Shown here: in pieces, positions 50,053 to 57,593 of the stretch | Layout of the letters: each line of letters starts with the position of its first letter | Numbering within the stretch: position 1 is the first letter of the stretch | From: Bryobacterales bacterium | Lineage (GTDB): Bacteria; Acidobacteriota; Terriglobia; Bryobacterales; UBA6623 | Direction: 5' to 3' | Length of the DNA: 64,000 nucleotides | Assembly (NCBI GenBank): GCA_028819215.1 | Contig: JAPPMG010000100.1 | Location: 107,008 to 171,007, forward strand | Program-made: the position numbers and the translations under genes | Notes under the pieces: model-generated | Seen by the model: only the letters and a program-made list of their open reading frames with translations | Told to the model about the DNA's origin: nothing | Databases searched by the model: none

Positions 50053-51489
50053 CTATTCGGATCCCGTGTCCGGTAGCTCTTCGGGGACCAGCCACCAATC
50101 CTGCAGTGCTTCGCTGAGTTCCGCTACCAGATCGGGGTGTTCGGCGGCCAAGTCACTCGTCTCGTGCTGATCCTCGAGCACGTTGTAGAGTTCTGGCTCG
50201 AATCGCATCCAGTCGGCAACTTGCCCCCGGATCATGTGCATCACGTCCCTGTTCAGCGCGTAGGGCAGAACAAGCTTCCAGCCGTCCTCCCGCACGACGG
50301 TGCGGTACTTGAGGTTGGCGACCGGATCCAAGACGTTCACTGCTGTGTGCGCGAATGTGGACCCGAAGACTTGCTTCCGCTGTTGCAGTGCCTCGCGGTC
50401 CAAGAGGCTGATTCCCGGCAGGTTCGCTGAGGGCTCGATGCCGGCAGCCTGAAGCATCGTCGGAACGAGGTCAATGCTGCTGACCAGCGTCCGCTCATCG
50501 CGGCCGGGCTCGACCTTTCCGGGCCAGCGGATCATGATCGGCGTACGGACGCCCATTTCGTAGGGGGACATCTTCGCTCGTGCGAGGGGCTGATCGGCGC
50601 GGTCTTCAGTTGTGATCCAACCGTTGTCGGCAACGTAGAGAACCACGGTGTTCGAGAGGTTCTTCTTGTCCAGAAAATCCAAGAGCTCTCCGACGGTTTC
50701 GTCGAGCCACTCCACCATGGCGAAGTACTTCGCGATCCGCTCGGGACGGTCTGGGGTTAGATACTGCCCCAACAGCCGTTCGGGAGGGTTGTGCGGCGTG
50801 TGGGGCAAGAACACGCCGTACCAGATGAAGAACGGAGAATCGACGGGCTCGACGAACCACTGGCCCGCGTGCTCGGTCTTCTTCGAAAGAACCGTGGTCG
50901 AATCTATGAAGTCGAAGATCGGGTCCATTCCTTCGCGTCCGATAGTCAGCCCGTCGTCGCCGTGGCGCCCGCCTCGGGTGACGTCACCGTGCGTCATTGC
51001 CTCAGTGAACCCGTGATCGAGAGGATTGCCCTCCCACCACTTCCCGGACTGGTGACTGACGTACCCGGAACGCCCAAGCAACTCCATGACGTTCTCGTTC
51101 CGCGAAAAGACCCGTTCCATCGAAGCCCGGCCCTCGACGTCGCGCGCGATTGCTGGCCATTCGCCCGGTGGATCGTTGCCGGTGATCTTGTGCTGGTGGG
51201 GGTACAGTCCCGTGGCTAGCGTCGCCAAGCTTGGGCGGCACACCGGAGCAGGCACATAGCCCCTCGTATACACCATTGATTCCGAAGCGAGGCGATCCAG
51301 ATTTGGAGTTCGGATCACGGGATGGCCCATGAAGCCGTAGTCGGGCCAGCCGTGGTCGTCGGAGATGATCAGGACTATATTCGGTGGGCGTTCAGCAACA
51401 TCGCCTGAGGGTTCAGCAACATCAGCTGAAGAGCAAGCAAAGCAAGCCAGGAGAGCGCCGAACGCGAGTAGCCAGAGCCTCACAGGCAT
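50053..51489 (-). CDS. Sulfatase-family lipoprotein with altered active-site motif
   Basis: 478 residues. The start is set at 51489, giving a lipoprotein signal with LLAC at residue 16; the frame is open upstream without coding character. Metal-binding NIVLIISDDHGW is clear. The activation motif is CRPSLATLATG, where the usual CxPSR has Leu in place of Arg. Other motifs (GKWWEGNPLDHG, YVADNGWITTE, C-terminal LEDQHETSDLA) are standard. The linker after the lipobox is a 7-residue tandem repeat (SADVAEP / SGDVAER). It could be a sulfatase maturing through its Cys without Arg, or a phosphatase-like relative. Confidence 0.85.
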   Translation of the reverse strand: MPVRLWLLAFGALLACFACSSADVAEPSGDVAERPPNIVLIISDDHGWPDYGFMGHPVIRTPNLDRLASESMVYTRGYVPAPVCRPSLATLATGLYPHQHKITGNDPPGEWPAIARDVEGRASMERVFSRNENVMELLGRSGYVSHQSGKWWEGNPLDHGFTEAMTHGDVTRGGRHGDDGLTIGREGMDPIFDFIDSTTVLSKKTEHAGQWFVEPVDSPFFIWYGVFLPHTPHNPPERLLGQYLTPDRPERIAKYFAMVEWLDETVGELLDFLDKKNLSNTVVLYVADNGWITTEDRADQPLARAKMSPYEMGVRTPIMIRWPGKVEPGRDERTLVSSIDLVPTMLQAAGIEPSANLPGISLLDREALQQRKQVFGSTFAHTAVNVLDPVANLKYRTVVREDGWKLVLPYALNRDVMHMIRGQVADWMRFEPELYNVLEDQHETSDLAAEHPDLVAELSEALQDWWLVPEELPDTGSE

Positions 51490-51638
51490 CATTCTCGCAC
51501 TGCGGGGATTGGAGCCCGACCCAATCGCTCCGCACCAAGTGCCCGCAGGACTTCGTGTTACGCTGCCGCTGAAGCTCGGCCAGCCGCACACGTCTATTCG
51601 CAACGGGCTTGTGTGGCGGTGGCGGGGAGGAATTTGGA

Positions 51639-52298
51639 ATGAGAGTCTCGGTTATCACGAAGATCGTTCTATCAGTAACGCTCTGGGGGTTCACAGCTTC
51701 GTCAGCGGAGCTCCCGGAAAAGTTTGAGAGGGCCGCTAGGACGGTGGCAGCGGCCCACCGCGTCGAAATCACAGCCCCGGTCTTGACTGGCACGGAGGGG
51801 CTTGACGTCGATGGAGTGCGGCAACTGTTTGGCGTGAGCGGAGAGCTGGCGATTCCTGGGTTCGAGACGGCTCAGGGTGTCTTGGACGGTATCGCCGGAA
51901 CATCCACGGGGGCTTCGAGACTGACGTCGCTCGAGATTGGCTTGGCAGCCCTCGAGTACAACTGGTTCGTCGCTACCTTAGTCGGAGACCAACCGCTGTC
52001 GAGCAGGCTCGCAGCCGAAATCCGCTCTCTGATAGCGGTGTACGACACGATCGCTGACGACGTGGTCACGCCTACCATCCTGCCCGCGTTTGCAAGCGTG
52101 TTCTACCCGAGGATTGAAGCGGGCCAGCTCGTGATGTCGCTCAGGAGGATGGCCGGATCTGCCATATTTCGCATGCACATACCGCAAGTTGTCGATCCCG
52201 AGGGGTACCTGCGTCAGCGAATGAATGCAACATATGCAAGGCTCGCGAACACTGCGGACCTAATTATGGATGCTGCGGAGGCGTACAGCCTCTATTAG
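51639..52298 (+). CDS. Secreted protein of unknown function
   Basis: 219 residues from the ATG at 51639, preceded by GGAGGA. The start is signal-like (ITKIVLSVTLWGFTASSA). The mature part is mostly helical with no recognised motif. Divergent from the sulfatase and in the same direction as the VapB-like antitoxin, which begins 15 bases later. Confidence 0.65.
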   Translation: MRVSVITKIVLSVTLWGFTASSAELPEKFERAARTVAAAHRVEITAPVLTGTEGLDVDGVRQLFGVSGELAIPGFETAQGVLDGIAGTSTGASRLTSLEIGLAALEYNWFVATLVGDQPLSSRLAAEIRSLIAVYDTIADDVVTPTILPAFASVFYPRIEAGQLVMSLRRMAGSAIFRMHIPQVVDPEGYLRQRMNATYARLANTADLIMDAAEAYSLY

Positions 52299-52312
52299 CC
52301 AGTATCAGACGC

Positions 52313-52555
52313 ATGCGCACAACCATCAATCTCGACGATGATGTGCTCCGCGCCGCCAGAGATCTCGCGCGTCGCAATCGGACCAGCATCGGAGCGGTAA
52401 TCTCGGAACTGGCCCGGAAGGGATTGAAAGGTGATTCGTACAGTGACGCGGAAGATGCGCACGTCACCTTCCCCGGCTTCTGTCCGCTTCCGAAACGCGG
52501 AAGTCCCGTTACTAACAACTTGATCGATCAGCTTCGAGATGAGGGCCCTTACTAG
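52313..52555 (+). CDS. VapB-like ribbon-helix-helix antitoxin
   Basis: An 80-residue protein whose N-terminus MRTTINLDDDVLRAARDLAR is a ribbon-helix-helix DNA-binding fold. The C-terminus GSPVTNNLIDQLRDEGPY matches VapB antitoxins that precede PIN-domain toxins. Its toxin partner should start within the last codons, and the ATG is there at 52539, but the toxin gene is destroyed. The antitoxin itself looks intact. Confidence 0.85.
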   Translation: MRTTINLDDDVLRAARDLARRNRTSIGAVISELARKGLKGDSYSDAEDAHVTFPGFCPLPKRGSPVTNNLIDQLRDEGPY

Positions 52556-52640
52556 TCCGGCGTGATCTCTCCATGCGTGCGTCGCTGGATTTGGCTCATC
52601 ACGGCCGGCATCTTGTCACCGTTGCTAACGATTGCTCTGT
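52539..52640 (+). pseudogene. VapC-type PIN toxin remnant
   Basis: The overlapping start ATG at 52539 gives MRALTSPA and then stops at 52563-52565. An intact toxin would continue LDVNVLIAL or similar. A second stretch around 52585-52635 reads LDLAHHGRHLVTVAND, resembling the C-terminal part of VapC toxins. The middle of the toxin, with its catalytic acids, is missing. Inferred from position and likeness only. Confidence 0.5.
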
Positions 52641-52998
52641 TGGCTGCTAAGGCGACGGGCGGGAGCAACCCCGCAGTGCCGTGAGGAGCAATTGCTGGCG
52701 GTAGGCATGCAGGTCGGTTGTAGCAGGGCTCTCGCTTGAAGAGGCTGGCCGTGCTGCACTTGTGACGCTGGCACTGCCGTTGCCCGGCATTTTCGTCCCG
52801 CTGAATCCCACGCTGTTCCGGTATCTCGGTCATCCGGGAGGCATGCCTCCCGAGAGTCGCGGCTGAGCGGCCAAGTTTCTACAAGTCTCGGCTTGCCACG
52901 GGGCCCGCGCGTCGTTACACTGCCAATGCCACAGTGGTTGCTGTCCAGACGTCATGGCTGGGCGGCGCCGTCTATTGCTGACCGGGAGGGCGAATCCT
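52641..52998. other. Intergenic region between the TA remnant and the TPP dehydrogenase operon
   Basis: About 360 bases with no gene. It holds an 18-bp palindrome (listed separately) and the GGGAGGG ribosome-binding site of the next gene at its right end. Confidence 0.5.
52835..52852. repeat. Perfect 18-bp palindrome
   Basis: CGGGAGGCATGCCTCCCG reads the same on both strands. It sits about 150 bases upstream of the dehydrogenase alpha-subunit gene. It has no loop and no T-run, so it is more like a protein-binding operator than a terminator. Confidence 0.45.
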
Positions 52999-54306
52999 AT
53001 GAAAGATCTCGTTGGCAGGGTTGACCGGCGCACCTTGCTCAAGACCATGAGCGCCGCTGGTGCCACCGCGACCGTGATCACGGCCTGCGGAGAACAGTCC
53101 GCTAGCGCGCGAGGCGTAACAGGCGCGGAGTTCGACAAGACCGTTCGGCTCGCCACAGCCGGTCCGGGCGGAAGCAATGCTTGGAAGCCGGGCTACGCCT
53201 TGGATTTCTTGCCTCCCGAGGACATGCCCACGCGAGGCGAGGACTCGTCTGTCCTTGCGGGTGAGCCCAAGGAGAAGCTGCTCGAGTTCTATCGCTTGAT
53301 GAGCACGAGCCGAAAGTGGGAGACCACCATGAAGGACCTCTTCCTTGCAGGCGAGGACGGGCTCTATGGAGCCTTTCACACCTATGTCGGCGAGGAGGCC
53401 GTTGCGGTTGGCGTGATCGGCGCGCTGAACGAGGACGACTACATCGCCAGCACTCATCGCGGGCACGGGCACTTGATCGCCAAGGGGGGCGATCTGAATC
53501 GGATGTCGGCCGAGATCTTCTTCAAGGAGTCCGGATACAACAAGGGCTATGGCGGCTCAATGCACATCACCGACATGTCCAAGGGGATCATGGGCATGAA
53601 CGGCATCGTCGGGGCCAGCTTCTACATGGCTGCGGGGGCCGCCTTGCGCGGCATGATTCGCGGCACCAAGCAGGTCGCGGTCGCGTTCTTCGGGGACGGC
53701 GGGGCGGCTTCCCCTTACTACTTCAGCGCAGTCAGGAGTTGCAAGAATCTCGACATCCCGGTGATCTTCGTCAACGAGAACAACTTTCAGTACATGGCCA
53801 TCCCGGTGGCCGACACGGCACCGACGAAGTACATCTCCGACTACACCAAGGGCCTTGACCTGCCGCACCATCTGGTGGACGGCAACAGCGTCGCGGCGGT
53901 CTATAACGCCACCAAGAAGGCCGTCGAATGGGCGCAAGCCGGCAAGGGCCCGAGCGTGATCGAGGCGTTGACCTACCGCTGGTACGACCATAGCGGCTTC
54001 GCTGGGGCACGGATCGGCCAAGAAGGCGCGGTCGGCCTTCCCTATCGCACGGATGACGAAGTGCGCGGTTGGATGACCCGCGATCCGATCCCGCGTTACA
54101 AGCGCTGGCTGCTGGCCAAGGGCCTTGTGGAGGAAAGCGAACTCGCCAAGATCGAGGAGGAAGCGCAGTCCGCCGTGGACGCCTCGGTGGAATTCGCGCG
54201 CAACGGCGCCGATCCCGATCCGGCCGCCGGCGTGCTGAACACACACGCAGAAGGGGCTGTCCTCGCCAGCCAGTTCTACAACCGCAAGAGTGCGGTCGCA
54301 ACCTAG
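52999..54306 (+). CDS. TPP-dependent dehydrogenase E1 alpha subunit with Tat/lipoprotein signal
   Basis: 435 residues of the pyruvate/acetoin/branched-chain dehydrogenase E1-alpha family. The start is the ATG at 52999, with GGGAGGG upstream. The N-terminus is unusual: a twin-arginine motif DRRTLLK (Arg10, Arg11), a hydrophobic stretch and a lipobox VITAC (Cys30). The TPP motif GDGGAASPYYFSAV ... VNENN is intact, as are HRGHGHLIAKG and KGYGGSMHITD. Members are normally cytoplasmic; here export by Tat and lipid anchoring are predicted. E1-beta follows after 18 bases; no E2 or E3 gene is in the window. Confidence 0.9.
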   Translation: MKDLVGRVDRRTLLKTMSAAGATATVITACGEQSASARGVTGAEFDKTVRLATAGPGGSNAWKPGYALDFLPPEDMPTRGEDSSVLAGEPKEKLLEFYRLMSTSRKWETTMKDLFLAGEDGLYGAFHTYVGEEAVAVGVIGALNEDDYIASTHRGHGHLIAKGGDLNRMSAEIFFKESGYNKGYGGSMHITDMSKGIMGMNGIVGASFYMAAGAALRGMIRGTKQVAVAFFGDGGAASPYYFSAVRSCKNLDIPVIFVNENNFQYMAIPVADTAPTKYISDYTKGLDLPHHLVDGNSVAAVYNATKKAVEWAQAGKGPSVIEALTYRWYDHSGFAGARIGQEGAVGLPYRTDDEVRGWMTRDPIPRYKRWLLAKGLVEESELAKIEEEAQSAVDASVEFARNGADPDPAAGVLNTHAEGAVLASQFYNRKSAVAT

Positions 54307-54324
54307 CCGAGAGGAGGAAGCACC

Positions 54325-55308
54325 ATGGCCAAGAAGTCGTACTACTACGCCCAGCTCGAGGCGGTTGCACAAGAAATGCGGGCAGACCCCGACATGGTCT
54401 ACTACTACGAGTACCAGAAGCCCACCACAATCGGTCCCGACGGGAGAGTCTTCGATCTGGTCGGCGAATTTGGCGACTTGCGAACCTCTGGCCGCGGCTG
54501 GCCTATCGACGAATCGTGGATCGCGGGCGTCGCCATCGGCGTGGCCGCAGCGGGATCGAAGGCCATCGCTCGGTTGCCCTCGATGGCGCAGATCTTCGCG
54601 ATCGAATACGTGTACAACCAAGCTGGCAAGCTGCGCTCGATGACGGGTGGCCAGGCGAGCATGCCGTTCGTTCTCTGGGTGGATGGCTCGGGCCGCCGGC
54701 GCGGCAGCGCCGGGCAGCATACCGACGTAGGGGCGGAGGCGATGTTCGCTAACCTGCCCGGCGTTAAGGTCGTGGCACCCAGCAATGCCTACGACGCCAA
54801 GGGATTGTTGATCTCGGCCATCCGCGATCCAGACCCGGTCGTCTATTTGGACTACACGGAAGTCAAGTCAGGCAGCCAGCCGGACGTTCCTGACGAGGCC
54901 TATGAACTGCCGCTCGGCAAGGCTGTCGTGCGCAACAAGGGCAGTCATCTCACTTTGGTCGCTTGGGCGCCGGCGACAGTGGATGCCGGACGTGCCGTTG
55001 CCCAGCTGGCCGAGACGGGGATCAGCGTCGAGTTCATCGATCCTCGATCCCTGAAGCCGCTGGACGTGGACAGCATCGTGGCCTCGGCGCGCAAGACCAG
55101 ACGCCTGCTCGTGGTCGAGCACGGGCACTATACAGCGGGCTTTGGTGCGCATGTCGTTGCCGAGGTGGCACAGGCGTTGCCCGGGGTCAAGACGCGGCGC
55201 ATTGCATTCCCTGACGTGCCGGGGCCCGGAGCGGCCGGCATGATGTCGTGGTTGCGGCCCGACGTGCCCAAAATCGTGGATGCTGCGAAGCAGCTGGTGC
55301 GGGCCTGA
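54325..55308 (+). CDS. TPP-dependent dehydrogenase E1 beta subunit
   Basis: 327 residues of the transketolase C-terminal/beta family, partner of the alpha subunit 18 bases upstream. It has a GAGGAGGAAG ribosome-binding site. It carries WPIDESWIAGVAIGVAAAG, where the PxxE glutamate is kept, and the C-terminal domain (VDAGRAVAQLAETGISVEFIDPRSLKPLDVDS). The usual LGEDVG loop is replaced by YYYEYQKPTTIG. There is no signal peptide, so if the alpha subunit is exported this one must travel with it, as happens in other Tat complexes. The gene is co-directional with the cytochrome lipoprotein genes downstream. Confidence 0.9.
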   Translation: MAKKSYYYAQLEAVAQEMRADPDMVYYYEYQKPTTIGPDGRVFDLVGEFGDLRTSGRGWPIDESWIAGVAIGVAAAGSKAIARLPSMAQIFAIEYVYNQAGKLRSMTGGQASMPFVLWVDGSGRRRGSAGQHTDVGAEAMFANLPGVKVVAPSNAYDAKGLLISAIRDPDPVVYLDYTEVKSGSQPDVPDEAYELPLGKAVVRNKGSHLTLVAWAPATVDAGRAVAQLAETGISVEFIDPRSLKPLDVDSIVASARKTRRLLVVEHGHYTAGFGAHVVAEVAQALPGVKTRRIAFPDVPGPGAAGMMSWLRPDVPKIVDAAKQLVRA

Positions 55309-55395
55309 ACCAGGGCGGGGGAGTGCAGCCGCTGAGATCTCCGGTAGGCGCTATGCTCTTGACTCGGCGGAGCAACGCGGCTCACGCCATCGGAT

Positions 55396-55713
55396 TTGGA
55401 ACCAGCCTTGCCGGAAAAAACAATAGCCGACGCCGCTTGCCCTCGCTGTCAGGTCGCCATGGTCGCGAAGACCATGAGAACCGCGATCTGGCAGGGAGAC
55501 CGGGTGGCGATCGTGGAAGATGTCCCAGCGCTGGTGTGCGGCAACTGCAACGAGCAGTTTTACGACGAGCCAGTCAGCGACGCCCTCCGGCGGCTCGCGG
55601 AGGATGGCTTTCCGACCGACGCCGCGACTTCCGAGATGGTGGTGCCGGTGTTTTCCCTCAAAGGACGAATCCGGGAACCGAAGCAGATGCCGGAGGACGT
55701 GTATCTTGACTGA
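55396..55713 (+). CDS. YgiT-type zinc-finger protein (MqsA-like antitoxin domain)
   Basis: About 105 residues with a treble-cleft zinc site, CPRCQVAM ... CGNCNEQF, as in YgiT/MqsA antitoxins. No toxin gene lies beside it, so it is an orphan or has another role. The start is a TTG at 55396 or the next in-frame TTG at 55408; no strong ribosome-binding site is seen. It sits between the dehydrogenase subunits and the cytochromes. The first cytochrome's TTG start overlaps its last codons by eight bases. Confidence 0.72.
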   Translation: MEPALPEKTIADAACPRCQVAMVAKTMRTAIWQGDRVAIVEDVPALVCGNCNEQFYDEPVSDALRRLAEDGFPTDAATSEMVVPVFSLKGRIREPKQMPEDVYLD

Positions 55714-56113
55714 CGCGAAAGCGCTCTCGGGGCTAATCGTTTCGATTGCCTTGTTCCTCTCTGGGTGTAGTGGTGCGTCCGGACCGGCTGAGCAGCAATC
55801 CGATGAGACGCCGGAACCCCCTGCCGTAGCCGCTCAGCCGACCTCGTTGGCGGACATATTCCCGGAAGGGCTGGGGCGACCCATGGTGCTGGATAGCTGC
55901 GGGGCCTGCCACGCCGCGGCCTGCGCTGCGATCGGCCAGCGGACCCAAGCTCGCTGGGAGAGTCTCAAGCAGGACCACCGCGACAAGCTGTCCGACATGG
56001 GCGATGCCGACTATGACGTCCTTTTCGCGTACCTGAGCGAAAACTTCAACGATGCCCGCCCCGAGCCTGTAGTCCCACCTCAGTTTCTGGAAGGGGGATG
56101 CACGCCGTTCTGA
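55706..56113 (+). CDS. Mono-heme cytochrome c lipoprotein (first of pair)
   Basis: 135 residues from a TTG that overlaps the zinc-finger gene by eight bases. The signal ends in LFLSGC, a lipobox, so the protein is membrane-anchored. The mature domain holds one heme motif, CGACH, in VLDSCGACHAAA and the flanking FPEGLGRPMVLD. The C-terminus YLSENFNDARPEPVVPP is shared with the next gene, so the two are tandem paralogues. It resembles the electron-accepting cytochrome domains attached to quinoprotein dehydrogenases, and is the likely electron acceptor for the TPP enzyme encoded upstream. Confidence 0.8.
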   Translation: MTDAKALSGLIVSIALFLSGCSGASGPAEQQSDETPEPPAVAAQPTSLADIFPEGLGRPMVLDSCGACHAAACAAIGQRTQARWESLKQDHRDKLSDMGDADYDVLFAYLSENFNDARPEPVVPPQFLEGGCTPF

Positions 56114-56568
56114 TGGCCAACCGGAATGTGAACCAAGCAGAGCCCCAGCCGCAACGCTTCATTGACAAGTTCCGGATCAATGCGTCGATGGCCGCACTCG
56201 GGCTCGGGGCCTGGCTCGCTCTTTCCGCCTGCAATCAGGTTCAGCCCATTCCGCCGGAGACCGCTTCCAGCGAAGTGGAGGCCGAGGACTGGTCCGCGTT
56301 CAACATCAACGATGTCTTCCCGGAAGGCGCCGGACGGCAGCTGGTGCTTGACAACTGCCAGAGCTGCCATGTGCTGGTGCCGATCCTGTTGCTGCCGCTT
56401 GACGATGCAGCTTGGTACCGCAGCAGCCTGGAGCATCGGGAGCGGGTCGAGGGGTTGACAGACACTGAGTTCGAGGCGCTCTACGAGTATCTCGCCTCAA
56501 ATTTCACTCCCGACAAAGAGCCCCCTAAGCTTCCTCCCGCTTTGTTGGATTCTTGGACGACCTACTAG
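56098..56568 (+). CDS. Mono-heme cytochrome c lipoprotein (second of pair)
   Basis: 156 residues; start ATG at 56098 with GGAAGG just upstream, overlapping the previous gene. An alternative ATG at 56113 overlaps that gene's stop. A hydrophobic segment ends in LSAC, a lipobox. One CQSCH heme motif sits in VLDNCQSCHVLV, preceded by VFPEGAGRQLVLD, as in its paralogue. The C-terminal EYLASNFTPDKEPPKLPP also matches. The tandem pair suggests two one-electron carriers for a membrane-side oxidase or dehydrogenase. Confidence 0.8.
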   Translation: MHAVLMANRNVNQAEPQPQRFIDKFRINASMAALGLGAWLALSACNQVQPIPPETASSEVEAEDWSAFNINDVFPEGAGRQLVLDNCQSCHVLVPILLLPLDDAAWYRSSLEHRERVEGLTDTEFEALYEYLASNFTPDKEPPKLPPALLDSWTTY

Positions 56569-56609
56569 CGCCCGGACGCCGCACCGGACGGGCGCGGCCC
56601 GAGCCATGC

Positions 56610-56680
56610 TCACTTGCAGGGTGGCGGAAGCGATTCATGGCGGCCGTTCTCATCGGCGGTCAACGCCGCAGTCCGGCCAC
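56610..56680 (+). repeat. Zinc-finger-coding repeat, partial copy A
   Basis: Reads CRVAEAIHG in one frame and aligns with the 3' half of copy B at 57594-57736 (CRAAEAIHG). The shared DNA is the segment from GCAGGG(C/T)GGCGGAAGCGAT onward. Confidence 0.55.
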
Positions 56681-56920
56681 GTCGAACAGCGATGTGTCTC
56701 GCGTCGCCACCATCATTCTGTTGGCTGTGGCAATCGCCGCGATGTAGCCAACGGATGCTGAGCTGAGCAGACCGAGTCTTGGCCATCAGGTTCGCGCACG
56801 CCTGTGAAGCCACCAGATCGAAAGCCAAGACCCTCCCCACGAACATCGACAGGATCGGCCGCTCCAAACCCTCGTGAAGGCGGCTGCGGCTGCAGCCGAC
56901 CGTCCCGACATTCGAGGATC
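56667..56920 (-). pseudogene. FitB/VapC PIN-toxin relic
   Basis: On the minus strand the pieces SRLHEGLERPILSMFVGRVL and FDLVASQACANLMAKTRSA, then (after a frameshift) IAAIATANRMMVATRDTS, align segment by segment with the FitB-like toxin at 57778-58196. The N-terminus is absent and at least one frameshift is present. It is a decayed duplicate of that toxin. Confidence 0.75.
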
Positions 56921-57066
56921 CAGCTGTCGGCCCACGATGTGCGAAGATGGGCGCGGCTGCACATAGACAGCGCCGGGAAATGCACTTTCCCACGACTCCG
57001 GGATTCAGAAACAACTGGCTGACACTGCGCGAATAGCGGCGGAGCGGAACCCGACAGGGCAAGGTC

Positions 57067-57579
57067 ATGAAGCTGATCACAAAGATCTATGTTGTTGTGA
57101 GCGCAATTCTGGAGGCACGCTCCGGCCTGTCGGACACAATCCTCAAGGTAGGCGATGAGGCACCCGACTTCACCCTTCCCGGCTCAGACGGGAAGGAGAC
57201 CACGCTGTCGACCTTCAAGGGCGAGCGGAATGTGGTGCTGGCGTTCTTCAAGGAGGCGCTCACCGGCGGTTGAACTCTTGAGATGAAGGAATACCAGGCT
57301 GGTATCGAGGCGTTCGCGACCACCGACTCGGTCGTGTTCGGAGTGAGCACCGATTCCCAAGAGACCAACAGGAGATTCGCGGAGTCGCTGCGCCTCGAGT
57401 TTGCAATCCTCAGTGACGTGGAAGGCACGGTTTCCAAGAAGTACGATGTTCTGAACGGTGAGATGGTGTCCAATCGCACTACGTTCGTCATAGGCAAGGA
57501 CGGGTTCATCAAGTACGTCGAGTGTGGAAGCAGCGCGCTGGAACCGGCAGGAGCCGCGAAGGCTTGCAGCCTCCTCTAG
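57067..57579 (+). CDS. Peroxiredoxin, probable selenoprotein (in-frame TGA at the peroxidatic position)
   Basis: A 170-residue AhpC/TSA peroxiredoxin read through an in-frame TGA at 57271-57273 (residue 69). The protein runs KVGDEAPDFTLPGSDGKE, FKEALTGG, the TGA, then TLEMKEYQAGIEAF and continues in the same frame to a TAG at 57577. In relatives the TGA position is the peroxidatic Cys of P/K-x3-T-x2-C, so selenocysteine is likely. The conserved Pro of that motif is Lys here. The Arg of NRTTFVIG is kept. A hairpin follows at SECIS distance. The alternative is a Cys codon turned to a nonsense codon. Confidence 0.75.
57291..57305 (+). promoter_or_regulatory. Candidate bacterial SECIS hairpin
   Basis: Arms ATACCA (57291-57296) and TGGTAT (57300-57305) with loop GGC. 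The loop begins 24 bases after the last base of the TGA, within the range known for bacterial SECIS elements. The loop starts with G, as required. It lies inside the coding sequence, as bacterial SECIS elements do. Confidence 0.6.
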
Positions 57580-57593
57580 CCCGGACTTGGTTG

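Larger units (their letters stand above)
56569..57066. other. Intergenic region with FitB-type toxin relic
   Basis: Just under 500 bases. It contains the decayed PIN-toxin copy and part of the zinc-finger repeat described separately, and nothing else recognisable. The peroxiredoxin ribosome-binding site (AAGG) is at its right edge. Confidence 0.5.

Noticed and set aside
57271..57273. Treating the peroxiredoxin as two separate genes split by the stop
   Set aside because: Both parts share one frame, the second part lacks its own start or ribosome-binding site, and the stop falls at the active-site position.
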